Of a DNA stretch of 64,000 nt, positions 35,044 through 44,287 are shown piece after piece. The notes beneath the pieces were generated by a model that saw only the letters and a list, made by a program, of their open reading frames with translations, was not told the origin of the DNA and made no database searches. How positions within the stretch are numbered: the first letter of the stretch is position 1; every line of letters begins with the position of its first letter. The DNA is from Streptococcus parasanguinis (GTDB lineage Bacteria > Bacillota > Bacilli > Lactobacillales > Streptococcaceae). Position numbers and translations under genes: made by a program. The stretch lies in assembly GCF_001073155.1 (NCBI RefSeq), contig NZ_JVEE01000035.1:90012-154011 (forward strand), in the 5' to 3' direction.

Positions 35044-35937
35044 ATGAATTTCGTTTTATCAAGTTTATCAGAAGGTTTATTGTGGTCGATCATGGCGATT
35101 GGTGTTTACTTAACATTTCGAATTTTAGATATTGCCGATATGACGGCAGAAGGAGCCTTTCCACTTGGGGCAGCAGTTGTAGCCTCCCAAATTCAAGCAG
35201 GAAGAAACCCTTGGCTTGCAACCTTGTTAGGCTTCCTGGCGGGGATGATCGCAGGATTGGTTTCTGGAATTCTCCATACAAAAATGAAAATTCCAGCCCT
35301 CTTGACAGGGATTGTCACTTTGACGGGTCTCTACTCTATCAATATTAAAATCATGGGGGGAGTTCCCAACCTCTCTATTGGCGATGCCAGTACCATTTTC
35401 AAAAGTGTCATGAAATTGGGCTTGTCCAATGAAGAAGCTGTCTTTTTGATTAGTATTTCTTGCTTGATCATCGTCTGTATCTTGTTAACTCTCTTAATGA
35501 AGACGCAGCTTGGCTTGGTTTTGCGCTCGACAGGTGATAACATTCCAATGAGTGAGGCCAATGGGGTCAATGTAGATAACATGAAGATGTTGGGCTATAT
35601 GATTTCCAATGGTTTAATTGCCCTTTGTGGAGCCATGTTTGCACAAAATGATGGTTTCTCAGATGTGACTTCTGGTACAGGGACGATCGTAGTCGGCTTG
35701 AGTGCTGTGATTATCGCTGAAGTTTTGATCCACGAATTGACCATTGGTTGGCGCTTGCTTTCCATCGGGGTTGGAGCTATTGTGTACCGTTTGATTATCT
35801 TAAATATTTACGAGATCCCAAATCTCGATCAAAATATGGTTCGTCTCTTCAATGCGATCTTGCTCGCGATTGTCTTGTTCGCTCCTGAGGCGCAAAAACG
35901 TCTTCGTGTTCGTGGACTGAAGTTAGGAAATAAATAG
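35044..35937 (+). CDS. trpY: TrpY-type ABC transporter permease
   Basis: A 297-residue permease of the LivH/BPD_transp_2 class with about eight to nine membrane helices. It begins FVLSSLSEGLLWSIMAIGVYLTFRI and includes TAEGAFPLGAA near 35 and the coupling region LRSTGDNIPMSEANGVNVD near 161. AGGAGG lies just before the ATG. It is the middle gene of the three-gene transporter operon controlled by the Phe/Tyr leader. Confidence 0.88.
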   Translation: MNFVLSSLSEGLLWSIMAIGVYLTFRILDIADMTAEGAFPLGAAVVASQIQAGRNPWLATLLGFLAGMIAGLVSGILHTKMKIPALLTGIVTLTGLYSINIKIMGGVPNLSIGDASTIFKSVMKLGLSNEEAVFLISISCLIIVCILLTLLMKTQLGLVLRSTGDNIPMSEANGVNVDNMKMLGYMISNGLIALCGAMFAQNDGFSDVTSGTGTIVVGLSAVIIAEVLIHELTIGWRLLSIGVGAIVYRLIILNIYEIPNLDQNMVRLFNAILLAIVLFAPEAQKRLRVRGLKLGNK

Positions 35938-35946
35938 GAGAAAAGT

Positions 35947-36750
35947 ATGGCAACATTATTATCAATTGAAGGTATTCATAAGACATTTGAAGCAGGAACA
36001 GTCAATGAAAACCATGTCTTAAAAGGCTTGGATCTCCAAGTAGAAGAAGGAGACTTCATTTCGGTTATCGGTGGAAATGGAGCTGGGAAATCAACCTTGA
36101 TGAACATCTTGGCAGGAAACCTAGTCGTGGATGAAGGGGATATCTTGCTAGAAGGTAACTCCATCAAAAATACGAGTGTTCGTAAGCGTGCGAAAGATAT
36201 TGCGCGTGTCTTCCAAGATCCTAAAATGGGGACAGCTTCCCGTTTGACCATTGAAGAAAATATGGCCATTGCCCAACGACGGGGGAAATCTCGTGGTTTG
36301 AGCTGGGGAGTTCGCGAGAAAGATCGCGAATTATTCCGTGAAGCCTTGAAGGAACTGAATATCGGTTTAGAGAACCGTCTCAAAGTCGATACCCAATATT
36401 TGTCTGGTGGGCAACGTCAAGCGTTGACCTTGGTCATGGCAGCCTTGGTCAAACCCAAACTCTTGCTTCTGGATGAACATACCGCAGCGCTCGATCCCAA
36501 GACTAGTGAAATGGTCATGGAATTGACACAAAAGATCGTGGAAAGCCATGATTTGACAACCTTGATGATTACGCATGATATGAACCATGCGATTGAATAC
36601 GGCAACCGCTTGATCATGCTCTACCAAGGCAAGATCGTTGTCGACGTCAAAGGAGAAGAAAAGAAAAACCTAACGGTTGAAGATTTGATGCGCCTCTTCC
36701 ACCAAAACAGTGGTGAAACCCTGGTTAGTGATGAATTGGTATTAGGATAA
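35947..36750 (+). CDS. trpZ: TrpZ-type ABC transporter ATPase
   Basis: A 267-residue ATPase. Walker A GGNGAGKSTLM near 42-52, signature YLSGGQRQAL near 148, Walker B LLLDEHTAALDP near 170 and the switch histidine in MITHDMNHA near 205. TAGGAGAAAAG precedes the ATG. An inverted R1 copy starts 3 nt after the stop and would terminate the operon. Confidence 0.9.
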   Translation: MATLLSIEGIHKTFEAGTVNENHVLKGLDLQVEEGDFISVIGGNGAGKSTLMNILAGNLVVDEGDILLEGNSIKNTSVRKRAKDIARVFQDPKMGTASRLTIEENMAIAQRRGKSRGLSWGVREKDRELFREALKELNIGLENRLKVDTQYLSGGQRQALTLVMAALVKPKLLLLDEHTAALDPKTSEMVMELTQKIVESHDLTTLMITHDMNHAIEYGNRLIMLYQGKIVVDVKGEEKKNLTVEDLMRLFHQNSGETLVSDELVLG

Positions 36751-36753
36751 AAT

Positions 36754-36927
36754 GAGAGTGGGACAGAAATCGGTAATTCGTTAGAATTCGATTTCGTCGT
36801 CCCACCTCCGCACAGTTGAGTAGGGCTGTAAAAGCTGATGAAATCAGCGTAGTGAGCCCACTCAACCACTGCGTCTTGCTCGACAATCCAAAAATAATTG
36901 AGAGGCTAGGACTTTTGTCCCAGCCTC
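36754..36927 (-). repeat. R1 intergenic repeat, copy 2 (inverted)
   Basis: Inverted copy of the R1 element between the convergent trpZ and treR-remnant ends. It differs from copies 1 and 3 only at a few positions around the middle hairpin. Its end hairpins give T-rich exits toward both genes. Confidence 0.9.
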
Positions 36928-36929
36928 CT

Positions 36930-37497
36930 TTATTTCCTCCGCTCTGCATAGTCGACAAAATGAAACTTGTCTAATTTGTGCCGGCTTTCGGTGAACTGGA
37001 ATTGCCGTCCGTCTGCTAAGTGAACTTGGGAGCGGACCGTTACTACGTGTTTGTCTTTTCCAAGATCCAGTAAGATTTTGTCACGATTATCGATTGGTGA
37101 AATCAAGATTTCTTTCTTAGCATAGCCAATCTGCAATTTCAAGTCTTCTTCTATATATTGGTAGATAGAGTGCTGGGCAATTTCCTTAGTAAGGCCTGGG
37201 ATCAGCTCTCTGTCTAAGTAATCAATATCTAAGACAGAAGCGACACCATCCACCATCCGTTGCCGGGTTACTTTCCAAACCAATCGGTGAAGGGGGAAGC
37301 CTGTCTTTTTAGCGCCTTTTTCATCGATACTGATCTTTTCTAAACGAATGACATTGGTTTCTGAAAGCTTTGACGATTTCTTGATAACTGGTTAATTGGG
37401 AAACAGGGAAGTCAAAGTGAGCTTGTCTAGAAACTTGCGAACCCATCCCTTGAACAGTCTCGATAAAGCCTTCCTCCTGCAAGAGCTTGAGCGTCTC
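36930..37497 (-). pseudogene. treR: Trehalose operon repressor TreR, truncated and frameshifted
   Basis: Minus-strand remnant of a GntR-family repressor. Residues from the end of the winged helix (LKLLQEEGFIETVQGMGSQV, about 37430-37497) through FPVSQLTSYQEIVKA are in one frame. Around 37363-37368 the frame changes, with about 11 nt apparently lost, and the UTRA effector domain (LVWKVTRQRMVDG to HFVDYAERRK) continues in another. The first 40 or so codons, including most of the HTH, are gone; instead the sequence runs into treC. It is expected to be non-functional. The stop side abuts the R1 repeat. Confidence 0.85.
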
Positions 37498-38235
37498 TAT
37501 CATACTTGGGGCAAGGAAATGAGTGAACGAGATGGTTGGAGTGCCCTCTTCTGGAATAACCATGACCAACCTCGTGCCTTGAATCGCTTTGTAGATATCA
37601 AGAACTTCCGCAATGAAGGAGCGACCATGCTCGCAGCTAGCCTTCACTTGTCACGTGGTACCCCTTATATCTACATGGGAGAAGAAATCGGCATGATAGA
37701 TCCAGACTATGATTCGATGGCAGATTACGTGGATGTGGAGTCCATCAATGCTTACCAAATGCTCTTGGACCAAGGCAAGTCACCTGAGCAAGCCTTCAAG
37801 ATTATCCAAGCTAAGTCACGTGATAATTCACGTACGCCCATGCAATGGGATGCTTCTCTAAATGCCGGTTTTTCAACAGGGACGCCATGGTTGAAAGTTG
37901 GGAAGTCCTATAAAGACTTCAACGTTGAAAAGGAAATGGATGGCCCAATTTTTACCTTCTATAATGAATTGATTCGCTTGCGCAAAGAAATGCCCATTAT
38001 TTCAGAAGGAAGCTACCTACCAGCATTGGAAGATAGTCAAGAAGTCTACGCCTTTGAACGCCACTTAGACGGTCAAAAACTCTTGGTACTAAATCATTTC
38101 TATGGAAGTGAAGCTGAAGTGGCGATTCCAAAAGACTACCAAGCAGGGCGCGTGCTCTTATCCAATTATAAGAATGTAGAGCTTGCTGAAAAAGTAATTC
38201 TTAAACCGTATCAGACACTGGCAATTTTAGCTTAA
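37495..38235 (+). pseudogene. treC: Trehalose-6-phosphate hydrolase TreC, 5' truncated
   Basis: The last 245 or so residues of a GH13 enzyme normally about 541 long. It begins near HTWGKEMSERDGWSALFWNN. NNHDQPR, holding the third catalytic aspartate, remains, but the nucleophile Asp and acid/base Glu would lie in the missing half. An ORF reading from 37396 exists only because the antisense of treR happens to be open. The junction with treR near 37495 implies loss of the treR start, the whole trehalose PTS gene treP and the first half of treC. A good terminator still follows. Confidence 0.85.
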
Positions 38236-38242
38236 GTTCTTG

Positions 38243-38277
38243 ACACTTCGATCTTTTTGGGTCGAAGTGTTTTTTTT
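38243..38277 (+). terminator. Terminator of the treC remnant
   Basis: ACACTTCGA / TCGAAGTGT stem and seven T. Confidence 0.88.
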
Positions 38278-38288
38278 GAAAAATATTT

Positions 38289-38327
38289 TTGAAAGCGCTT
38301 GAAAATACAAAGTCATTCCCTTATAAT
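38289..38327 (+). promoter_or_regulatory. Nuclease promoter with cre site
   Basis: TTGAAA (38299-38304), 17-bp spacer, TATAAT (38322-38327). TTGAAAGCGCTTGAAA (38289-38304) is a near-consensus catabolite-responsive element and covers the -35, predicting CcpA repression by sugar. Confidence 0.7.
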
Positions 38328-38361
38328 AAAAGAGGAAAACTTTTTAGGGATGGAGAAAAGC

Positions 38362-40671
38362 ATGAGAAAAAACGGTAAAAAGATTCGCCTACTGGGAGTA
38401 GCCACCTTATTGGCTAGTCAGTTGGGGGTCTTTAGCAGTGCCCTCACGGTAGTTGCAGACGAGACCACAGCTTCGACTTCAGAGCCAGCGCTTGTGACGA
38501 ACACTAGCAGCGAGGAAAGCTCGACAAATAGTTCGACTTCCGCTACAACAACAACTACAGACGCTACGACGAGAGCTTCGAGGGATAAAGAAGAGACATC
38601 TAGCAGTTCCTCAGACGATACTGAGGAGAAAACAGTTAAGATCGGGGAAATTCAAGGGGAATCGCAACGCTCCCCACTGGAAGGCCAAAAGGTAGCTATC
38701 AAAAATGCAGTGGTGACCAAAACAGACCGCTATGGTTTTTATGCCCAAGATATTGAATCGGATGGCAATAGTCGGACTTCAGATGGGATTTATGTTGTTT
38801 CCAAATACAAGGTGAAAGTCGGCGACAAGGTTAAAATCACTGGTACCGTCAAGGAAGGCTATATGGAAGAGGTAACCTTGGGAGCTGGGAAGACCTTTAA
38901 GGAACCGACGAATAGTTTAACGGTGACCATGCTGGTCGATGCTTGGATCACCAAAGACGGGACAGCCCCTCTTCCAGAAGCTGTGAATATCACTGCGGGG
39001 ATGCCAGCGGAGGTGAAGCCTAATCCGACTGCTTATGCTCCAGAAACTGATGCTCTCGATTATTGGGAAAGCCTGGAAGGAATGCTCACGGTGGTGAAGA
39101 AACCGCATGTCCTTGGTCCCCAGTACAAAGGAGATATCTATGTCTTGGGAGAAGATTTTACAGGCCTTCCTTTAAATAACATTGGAGGTTTGAATCTACG
39201 GCCACATGAGCAAAATACAGCGACAATCCCGGTTTATGTTGGGAATAAGTTTATCGCAAAAGCCAAGGATTACTTTACAGAAGATGTGACAGGAGTGGTA
39301 ACGTATCGAAATAGCTTCTATAAATTAGAGCCCACTCAACAGTTGACGGTCCAAGATGGTGGCTTGCAGCGTCAAGCAGCTCAAACCCAACCAAGTGAGG
39401 ACAAGCTGACCATTGCTTCCTATAATATTGAAAATTTCTCGGCAAACAATGCCAAAAATGAAACCCCAGAGGATAAGGTGACGCTGATTGCCAATTCCTT
39501 TATCCATGAAATTTACAATCCAGACATCATTACTTTGATCGAAGTGCAGGACAATAATGGTAGTGTGGATGACGGAACGACCAGTGGTGTTGAAAGTGGA
39601 CGCAAACTAGCCAATCGGATCAAGGAATTGGGTGGCAAGAGCTATGAGTATACGGAGGTTGCTCCAGTAGATGGCGCTGACGGAGGAAAGCCTGGTTCCA
39701 ATATTCGTTTGGGAATCCTCTACAATCCAGAACGCGTAACCTTAGCCAAAAAAGAGGCAGCAACTAGCAAGGAAGCGGCGCAATTTGACAAGGGACACCT
39801 GGTTAAAAACCCAGCTCGGATTGCCCCTAATGACCCATCGTTTGATCATACTCGCAAGTCTTTGGCTGTTGAATTTGAATTCAAAGGTCAACCAGTTGTG
39901 GTGATTGCCAATCACTTGAAATCAAAAATTGGAGATGATGCTATTTATGGGGCAAGCCAACCAGCAGTGGAACATACATTGCCAACGCGTGAAGCACAAG
40001 CCAGTGTCATCCATCAATTCGTTCAAGAAGGCTTGAAGCAAAATCCGAAGACCACCTTTGTTTTGACGGGTGATTTTAATGACTACGATTTCTCAACCAC
40101 AGCACAGATCCTTGCGGGCAACGAACTAACCAACTTAATGGCCCAACATGATGCAGGGGATCGCTATTCTTATTTCTACCGTGGAAGCAATCAAGTTTTG
40201 GATAACATTTTTATCTCAAACAACATGGCAGCAAAAGCAAGGTTTGAACCAGTCCATATCAATGCTTCCTTTATGAAGGAACACGGTCGTGCATCAGACC
40301 ATGATCCTGTCTTGGTCCAAATCGACTTTAGTGGAGCACAAACTCCAGGAACGCCGACGGATGATCAACAAGGAAATACAGGACAACCAACGGATCAAAC
40401 CAGCCCTTCTTCATCGAATACAGGATCTCAACTAGTCCCTCATCAGACTCAAGCCAATGAACAAAAGAGTTCAACAGCTGAAAGCAAAGAGAAGGGCAAG
40501 AACGAAGATGAGAAGCAAGACGACAAGGAAGAGGCTACAACAGAAACCAAGACACCAGGTAAACGGAAAATCCTTCCATCTACTGGACAAGAAACAAGCT
40601 ATCTAGCCCTTTTTGGAGTGGCAGTAGCTACGATGAGTCTTGTCTTCTACAAGAAGAAAAAGACTTACTAA
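38362..40671 (+). CDS. LPXTG cell-wall-anchored extracellular nuclease (SWAN/SpnA type)
   Basis: A 769-residue surface DNase. It has a signal peptide (about 1-35, cleavage near VVADE), a Ser/Thr-rich linker (about 35-90), an OB-fold region (about 90-280) and an endonuclease/exonuclease/phosphatase domain (about 340-655) with SYNIENFS, LIEVQDNNG, LTGDFNDYD and SDHDPVLV, the DNase I-like catalytic set. A disordered, charged linker follows, then the sortase signal LPSTG at 738-742, a hydrophobic helix and a KKKKTY tail. The architecture matches the streptococcal wall-anchored nuclease that degrades neutrophil DNA traps. ATG 38362 is chosen because GGAG precedes it; 38350 is possible. Confidence 0.88.
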   Translation: MRKNGKKIRLLGVATLLASQLGVFSSALTVVADETTASTSEPALVTNTSSEESSTNSSTSATTTTTDATTRASRDKEETSSSSSDDTEEKTVKIGEIQGESQRSPLEGQKVAIKNAVVTKTDRYGFYAQDIESDGNSRTSDGIYVVSKYKVKVGDKVKITGTVKEGYMEEVTLGAGKTFKEPTNSLTVTMLVDAWITKDGTAPLPEAVNITAGMPAEVKPNPTAYAPETDALDYWESLEGMLTVVKKPHVLGPQYKGDIYVLGEDFTGLPLNNIGGLNLRPHEQNTATIPVYVGNKFIAKAKDYFTEDVTGVVTYRNSFYKLEPTQQLTVQDGGLQRQAAQTQPSEDKLTIASYNIENFSANNAKNETPEDKVTLIANSFIHEIYNPDIITLIEVQDNNGSVDDGTTSGVESGRKLANRIKELGGKSYEYTEVAPVDGADGGKPGSNIRLGILYNPERVTLAKKEAATSKEAAQFDKGHLVKNPARIAPNDPSFDHTRKSLAVEFEFKGQPVVVIANHLKSKIGDDAIYGASQPAVEHTLPTREAQASVIHQFVQEGLKQNPKTTFVLTGDFNDYDFSTTAQILAGNELTNLMAQHDAGDRYSYFYRGSNQVLDNIFISNNMAAKARFEPVHINASFMKEHGRASDHDPVLVQIDFSGAQTPGTPTDDQQGNTGQPTDQTSPSSSNTGSQLVPHQTQANEQKSSTAESKEKGKNEDEKQDDKEEATTETKTPGKRKILPSTGQETSYLALFGVAVATMSLVFYKKKKTY

Positions 40672-40691
40672 CGTTTTCAAAAGAAAGATCT

Positions 40692-40719
40692 AAAAAAGGA
40701 GTCGCTGGCTCCTTTTTTT
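40692..40719 (+). terminator. Terminator of the nuclease gene
   Basis: AAAAAGGAG / CTCCTTTTT stem with T-run. Confidence 0.85.
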
Positions 40720-40841
40720 CTCCTAAAATACAGGACAGATAGTTCCATATTGGAAACTGTACTAGGACAATGAAAACTACTGAAAAGAACAGTTTCTTTT
40801 CAAAAAGAAGCTTAAACTCTTTAAAATAGATGGAATCGTGT

Positions 40842-40867
40842 TATAATAAAACCATAAAACGTTTTCA
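40842..40867 (+). promoter_or_regulatory. pflA promoter with possible cre site
   Basis: TATAAT at 40842-40847, followed by ATAAAACGTTTTCA (40854-40867), whose right half fits a catabolite-responsive element and left half is imperfect. It lies at or just after the transcription start. Confidence 0.5.
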
Positions 40868-40884
40868 AGAGAAGAGGTTCCTCA

Positions 40885-41679
40885 ATGGAAAATGAAACAG
40901 TTGACTATGGAAAAGTAACAGGAATGGTACACTCAACAGAAAGTTTTGGGGCAGTAGACGGGCCTGGGATCCGCTTTATTGTCTTTCTTCAAGGGTGTCA
41001 AATGCGGTGCCAATACTGCCACAATCCAGATACTTGGGCAATGGAAACCAACAAGTCCCGTGAACGGACCGTGGATGATGTCCTAGAAGAAGCCCTCCGT
41101 TATCGTGGATTTTGGGGCGAAAAAGGGGGAATCACGGTCAGTGGTGGAGAAGCCCTCTTGCAGATTGACTTTTTGATTGCACTTTTTACCAAGGCTCAAG
41201 AGTTGGGCATTCATTGTACTTTGGATACCTGTGCTCTTCCTTTCCGGAATACGCCTCGTTATTTGGAAAAATTTGACCGCTTGATGGCAGTGACAGACTT
41301 GGTGCTTCTTGATATCAAGGAAATCAATGATGAACGTCACAAAATTGTGACCAGCCATACCAATAAAACGATTCTAGCTTGTGCCAAGTACCTATCTGAT
41401 ATTGGAAAACCAGTCTGGATTCGTCACGTTTTGGTGCCAGGTTTGACAGACCGAGATGATGACTTGATCGAACTTGGAAAATTTGTTAAAACCCTTAAAA
41501 ATGTCGATAAATTTGAGATCCTTCCTTACCATACTATGGGGGAATTCAAATGGCGTGAATTGGGAATTCCGTACAAATTGGAGGGTGTGAAACCACCGAC
41601 AAAAGAACGGGTCCAAAATGCAAAAGATTTGATGGAAACAGAAAGTTACCAAGATTACCTGAAACGGGTCAAAGGATAA
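40885..41679 (+). CDS. pflA: Pyruvate formate-lyase activating enzyme
   Basis: A 264-residue radical SAM activase that installs the glycyl radical on pyruvate formate-lyase during anaerobic mixed-acid fermentation. The cluster motif C-x3-C-x2-C is in GCQMRCQYCHNP near residue 37, followed by GGITVSGGEALLQ near 86. AGAGGTTCC precedes the ATG. It stands alone with its own promoter and terminator; the lyase gene is not in the window. Confidence 0.93.
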   Translation: MENETVDYGKVTGMVHSTESFGAVDGPGIRFIVFLQGCQMRCQYCHNPDTWAMETNKSRERTVDDVLEEALRYRGFWGEKGGITVSGGEALLQIDFLIALFTKAQELGIHCTLDTCALPFRNTPRYLEKFDRLMAVTDLVLLDIKEINDERHKIVTSHTNKTILACAKYLSDIGKPVWIRHVLVPGLTDRDDDLIELGKFVKTLKNVDKFEILPYHTMGEFKWRELGIPYKLEGVKPPTKERVQNAKDLMETESYQDYLKRVKG

Positions 41680-41687
41680 AAAGTATA

Positions 41688-41714
41688 GACAGTTGGGCCT
41701 TCCAGCTGTCTTTT
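41688..41714 (+). terminator. Terminator of pflA
   Basis: GACAG-tt-GG / CC-ag-CTGTC stem followed by TTTT. Confidence 0.75.
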
Positions 41715-41803
41715 CTATTGAAATGCACAACTATTCCCTTTCTTTAAATGGCAAAACGTGCTAAAATAGAGTGAATCTATAAATGAAATAAAGAGGTAGA
41801 AAC

Positions 41804-42739
41804 ATGTCAAAAATTCTCGTTTTTGGTCACCAAAATCCTGACTCAGATGCTATCGGCTCATCTGTAGCTTTTGCTTATCTTGCAAAAGAAGCTTATGGTT
41901 TGGATACAGAAGCAGTGGCTCTTGGAACTCCAAATGAAGAAACAGCTTTCGTATTGGACTATTTTGGTGTGGAAGCACCACGCGTCGTCACATCAGCTAA
42001 AGCAGAAGGTGCAGAGCAAGTCATCTTGACGGACCACAATGAATTCCAACAATCTGTTTCAGATATTGCTGAAGTAGAAGTTTATGGTGTAGTGGATCAC
42101 CACCGTGTGGCTAACTTCGAAACTGCTAGCCCACTTTACATGCGTTTGGAACCAGTTGGATCAGCATCTTCTATTGTATACCGCATGTTCAAAGAACACG
42201 GTGTAGCAGTGCCAAAAGAATTGGCAGGTTTGATGCTTTCAGGTTTGATTTCAGATACCCTTCTTTTGAAATCTCCAACAACACACCCATCTGATAAAGT
42301 GATTGCGCCAGAATTGGCTGAATTGGCTGGTGTCAACTTGGAAGAATATGGTCTTGCAATGCTCAAGGCTGGTACTAACTTGGCAAGCAAATCAGCAGAA
42401 GAATTGATCGACATCGATGCTAAGACTTTTGAATTGAACGGAAATAACGTTCGTGTGGCTCAAGTGAACACAGTTGATATTGCGGAAGTTTTGGAACGCC
42501 AAGCTGAAATCGAAGCAGCTATCCAAGCTGCCAATGCAACTAACGGCTACTCTGACTTTGTTTTGATGATTACAGACATCGTCAACTCAAACTCAGAAAT
42601 CTTGGCTCTTGGTGCCAACATGGACAAGGTAGAAGCAGCCTTCAACTTCAAACTTGAAAACAATCATGCTTTCCTTCCAGGTGCCGTTTCACGTAAGAAA
42701 CAAGTGGTTCCTCAATTGACTGAAAGCTTTAATGCATAA
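41804..42739 (+). CDS. ppaC: Manganese-dependent inorganic pyrophosphatase
   Basis: Family II soluble pyrophosphatase of 311 residues that drives biosynthesis by hydrolysing pyrophosphate. The DHH-superfamily motifs [13 protein letters not shown] (about 8-20), LTDHNE near 75 and VVDHHR near 95 bind Mn2+; the DHHA2 domain with [10 protein letters not shown] closes the protein. Codon use is strongly biased toward preferred codons, as in highly expressed genes. AGAGGTAGA precedes the ATG. Confidence 0.95.
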   Translation: MSKILVFGHQNPDSDAIGSSVAFAYLAKEAYGLDTEAVALGTPNEETAFVLDYFGVEAPRVVTSAKAEGAEQVILTDHNEFQQSVSDIAEVEVYGVVDHHRVANFETASPLYMRLEPVGSASSIVYRMFKEHGVAVPKELAGLMLSGLISDTLLLKSPTTHPSDKVIAPELAELAGVNLEEYGLAMLKAGTNLASKSAEELIDIDAKTFELNGNNVRVAQVNTVDIAEVLERQAEIEAAIQAANATNGYSDFVLMITDIVNSNSEILALGANMDKVEAAFNFKLENNHAFLPGAVSRKKQVVPQLTESFNA

Positions 42740-42744
42740 TGATA

Positions 42745-42789
42745 AATGGGGAAACCCATTATTAAAAAGGAGTTTCGGCTCCTTTTTTT
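42745..42789 (+). terminator. Double-hairpin terminator of ppaC
   Basis: AATGGG-gaaa-CCCATT (42745-42760) and then AAAAAGGAG / CTCCTTTTT with seven T (42764-42789). Confidence 0.8.
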
Positions 42790-42802
42790 CTAGGAGAGAA
42801 AT

Positions 42803-43315
42803 ATGCTAGAAAATGGTGATTTAATCTTTGTGAAAGATGATTCGGATATAGGGCAGGCCATCCAGGCATCAACTGGCAACTATAGCCATGTGGCCATCTT
42901 TTTGGACGGATTCATTTATCATGCCACGGTAGAAGGTGGCGTCCTTTCCCAGTCCCCTGAAGATTTCTTTGAAGCTGAGAAAGTATATGACCTTTATCGC
43001 TGTGCGGAGATTGATTGTCCAGAGGTCAAAAAGCGAGCAGAGAGTCTTTTAGGGGCTCCCTACAATGCGTCCTTTTATCAGGATGGAGATGGTTATTACT
43101 GTTCCCAGTTCATTGCTGAACTACTTCCTATTTTTGAAACCATTCCCATGAAGTTTGGAGATGAGGAAGAGGAGATTAGTCCGTTCTGGCTGGATTACTA
43201 CAAGGAGCTCGGTCTAGCCGTTCCTCTAGATCAGCCCGGGACCAACCCGAGTCAGTTAGCCCAATCTCCACTGCTACATTTTAAAGAAAGGTATTTGGAT
43301 GATTTGGATTCATGA
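42803..43315 (+). CDS. YiiX-like NlpC/P60-superfamily hydrolase
   Basis: A 170-residue protein of the circularly permuted papain-like group. The catalytic histidine is in NYSHVAIFLDG near residue 31 and the cysteine in DGYYCSQFIAELL near 93, in the permuted order. There is no signal peptide, so it should act in the cytoplasm. Members hydrolyse amide or ester bonds of lipids or peptides; the substrate is unknown. TAGGAGAGAAA precedes the ATG. Confidence 0.78.
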   Translation: MLENGDLIFVKDDSDIGQAIQASTGNYSHVAIFLDGFIYHATVEGGVLSQSPEDFFEAEKVYDLYRCAEIDCPEVKKRAESLLGAPYNASFYQDGDGYYCSQFIAELLPIFETIPMKFGDEEEEISPFWLDYYKELGLAVPLDQPGTNPSQLAQSPLLHFKERYLDDLDS

Positions 43316-43326
43316 AATAACAATCT

Positions 43327-43408
43327 GAAACTTTGATACAGTTTATAAGAGTTACATCAAACTAAAGAAAAATAATTTTTTAATCCTTTCCTCACAGCGG
43401 AAAGTCTC
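43327..43408. repeat. Possible R2 remnant
   Basis: CTCACAGCGGAAAGTCTC (43391-43408) matches the right end of R2 with one change, and GAAACTTT (43327-43334) matches the left end. The three internal hairpins are absent, as if deleted. Confidence 0.4.
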
Positions 43409-43449
43409 GATATATTATTTCCTGATTTTAAAAATATGTTCTACCTTAG

Positions 43450-43476
43450 AATACAACTTGTAAAAGTTGTATTTTT
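43450..43476 (+). terminator. Terminator before the MBL-TetR unit
   Basis: AATACAACTT-gtaa-AAGTTGTATT with T-run. Confidence 0.8.
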
Positions 43477-43501
43477 TATTTTAATATCCTCTGGATGTTT
43501 C

Positions 43502-43560
43502 TTGTATAGACAGATAAAATATGATATACTGCAGCAAAAACTAACCACTGGTTAGTTTTT
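43502..43560 (+). promoter_or_regulatory. Promoter and palindromic TetR operator
   Basis: TTGTAT (43502-43507), 17-bp spacer, TATACT (43525-43530). Directly after it lies a perfect 25-bp palindrome at 43536-43560 (half site AAAAACTAACCA, centre C). It covers the transcription start. The TetR gene two positions downstream is the obvious candidate to bind it. Confidence 0.75.
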
Positions 43561-43585
43561 CTGGAAATTAAAGGAGGAAGTAAAT

Positions 43586-44287
43586 ATGTCTTTCTTGTAT
43601 CGTTTATTAACACGTACAAAACAAATCAGTCCACATATAAATAAGTTTGAGTTCGAATTGGGCATTTTTGTTGTCAGCATATGGCTAGTTGAATCATCTG
43701 GTCGCTTTTATGTGATTGATACGGGAATGCGAGGAATGGAGAAGTACGCTGCCCAGTTTTTACTCCCACAAAAAATTGAAGCAATTTTTCTGACCCATGG
43801 ACATCCAGATCATATCAAAGGTTTGCTCTATCTTAGACAGCACTTTGGGAACATCCCGACTTTAATCAGTGAGAAGGAATTCCCCTATATTTCAGGCAAA
43901 GAACCTTTTCCTAATAGAAAAGAGACGGAAAAAGTGATTTTTGATCCGGCTACTTTTATAACTGTTGAAAGTCAAGAAGGTCAAGACTTGATAAGTAGTG
44001 CAGGACTAAAACCCCTATTTTCTCCTGGGCATTCCCCTGGTCATGTTGTTTATTACCATGAAGAGGATCAAGTTTTAATCGCTGGAGATCTTTTCACAGC
44101 TACGAGAGGTGGAAAGTTGCGTCCACCAATGAAAGGATATACAGCAGATATGAGACAAGCTTTAGCTAGTGGTGAAAGAATTCTCAATAGTTATCCGCAG
44201 GCACTTGTTAGTGTTTGTCATGGTAGTGAGGTAAAAGATGCAGTACGAGATTTTGAGGCATTGAATGGGTTTAAAGGGAGTTTGTAA
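43586..44287 (+). CDS. MBL-fold metallo-hydrolase
   Basis: A 233-residue metallo-beta-lactamase-fold hydrolase. The zinc motif HxHxDH is in FLTHGHPDHIKG near residues 69-80, with GHSPGHVVYYH near 151 and AGDLF near 169 supplying the other ligands. The substrate is unknown; close relatives are often annotated as Zn-dependent or glyoxalase II-like hydrolases. AAAGGAGG precedes the ATG. It shares a transcript with the TetR gene (TAATG overlap) and is presumably repressed by it. Base composition is more AT-rich than the core genes around it. Confidence 0.82.
   Translation: MSFLYRLLTRTKQISPHINKFEFELGIFVVSIWLVESSGRFYVIDTGMRGMEKYAAQFLLPQKIEAIFLTHGHPDHIKGLLYLRQHFGNIPTLISEKEFPYISGKEPFPNRKETEKVIFDPATFITVESQEGQDLISSAGLKPLFSPGHSPGHVVYYHEEDQVLIAGDLFTATRGGKLRPPMKGYTADMRQALASGERILNSYPQALVSVCHGSEVKDAVRDFEALNGFKGSL

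Noticed and set aside
37396-37494. Start of an apparently intact 279-codon glycosidase ORF
   Set aside because: The first 33 or so codons are antisense to the treR remnant; homology to TreC begins only near 37495.
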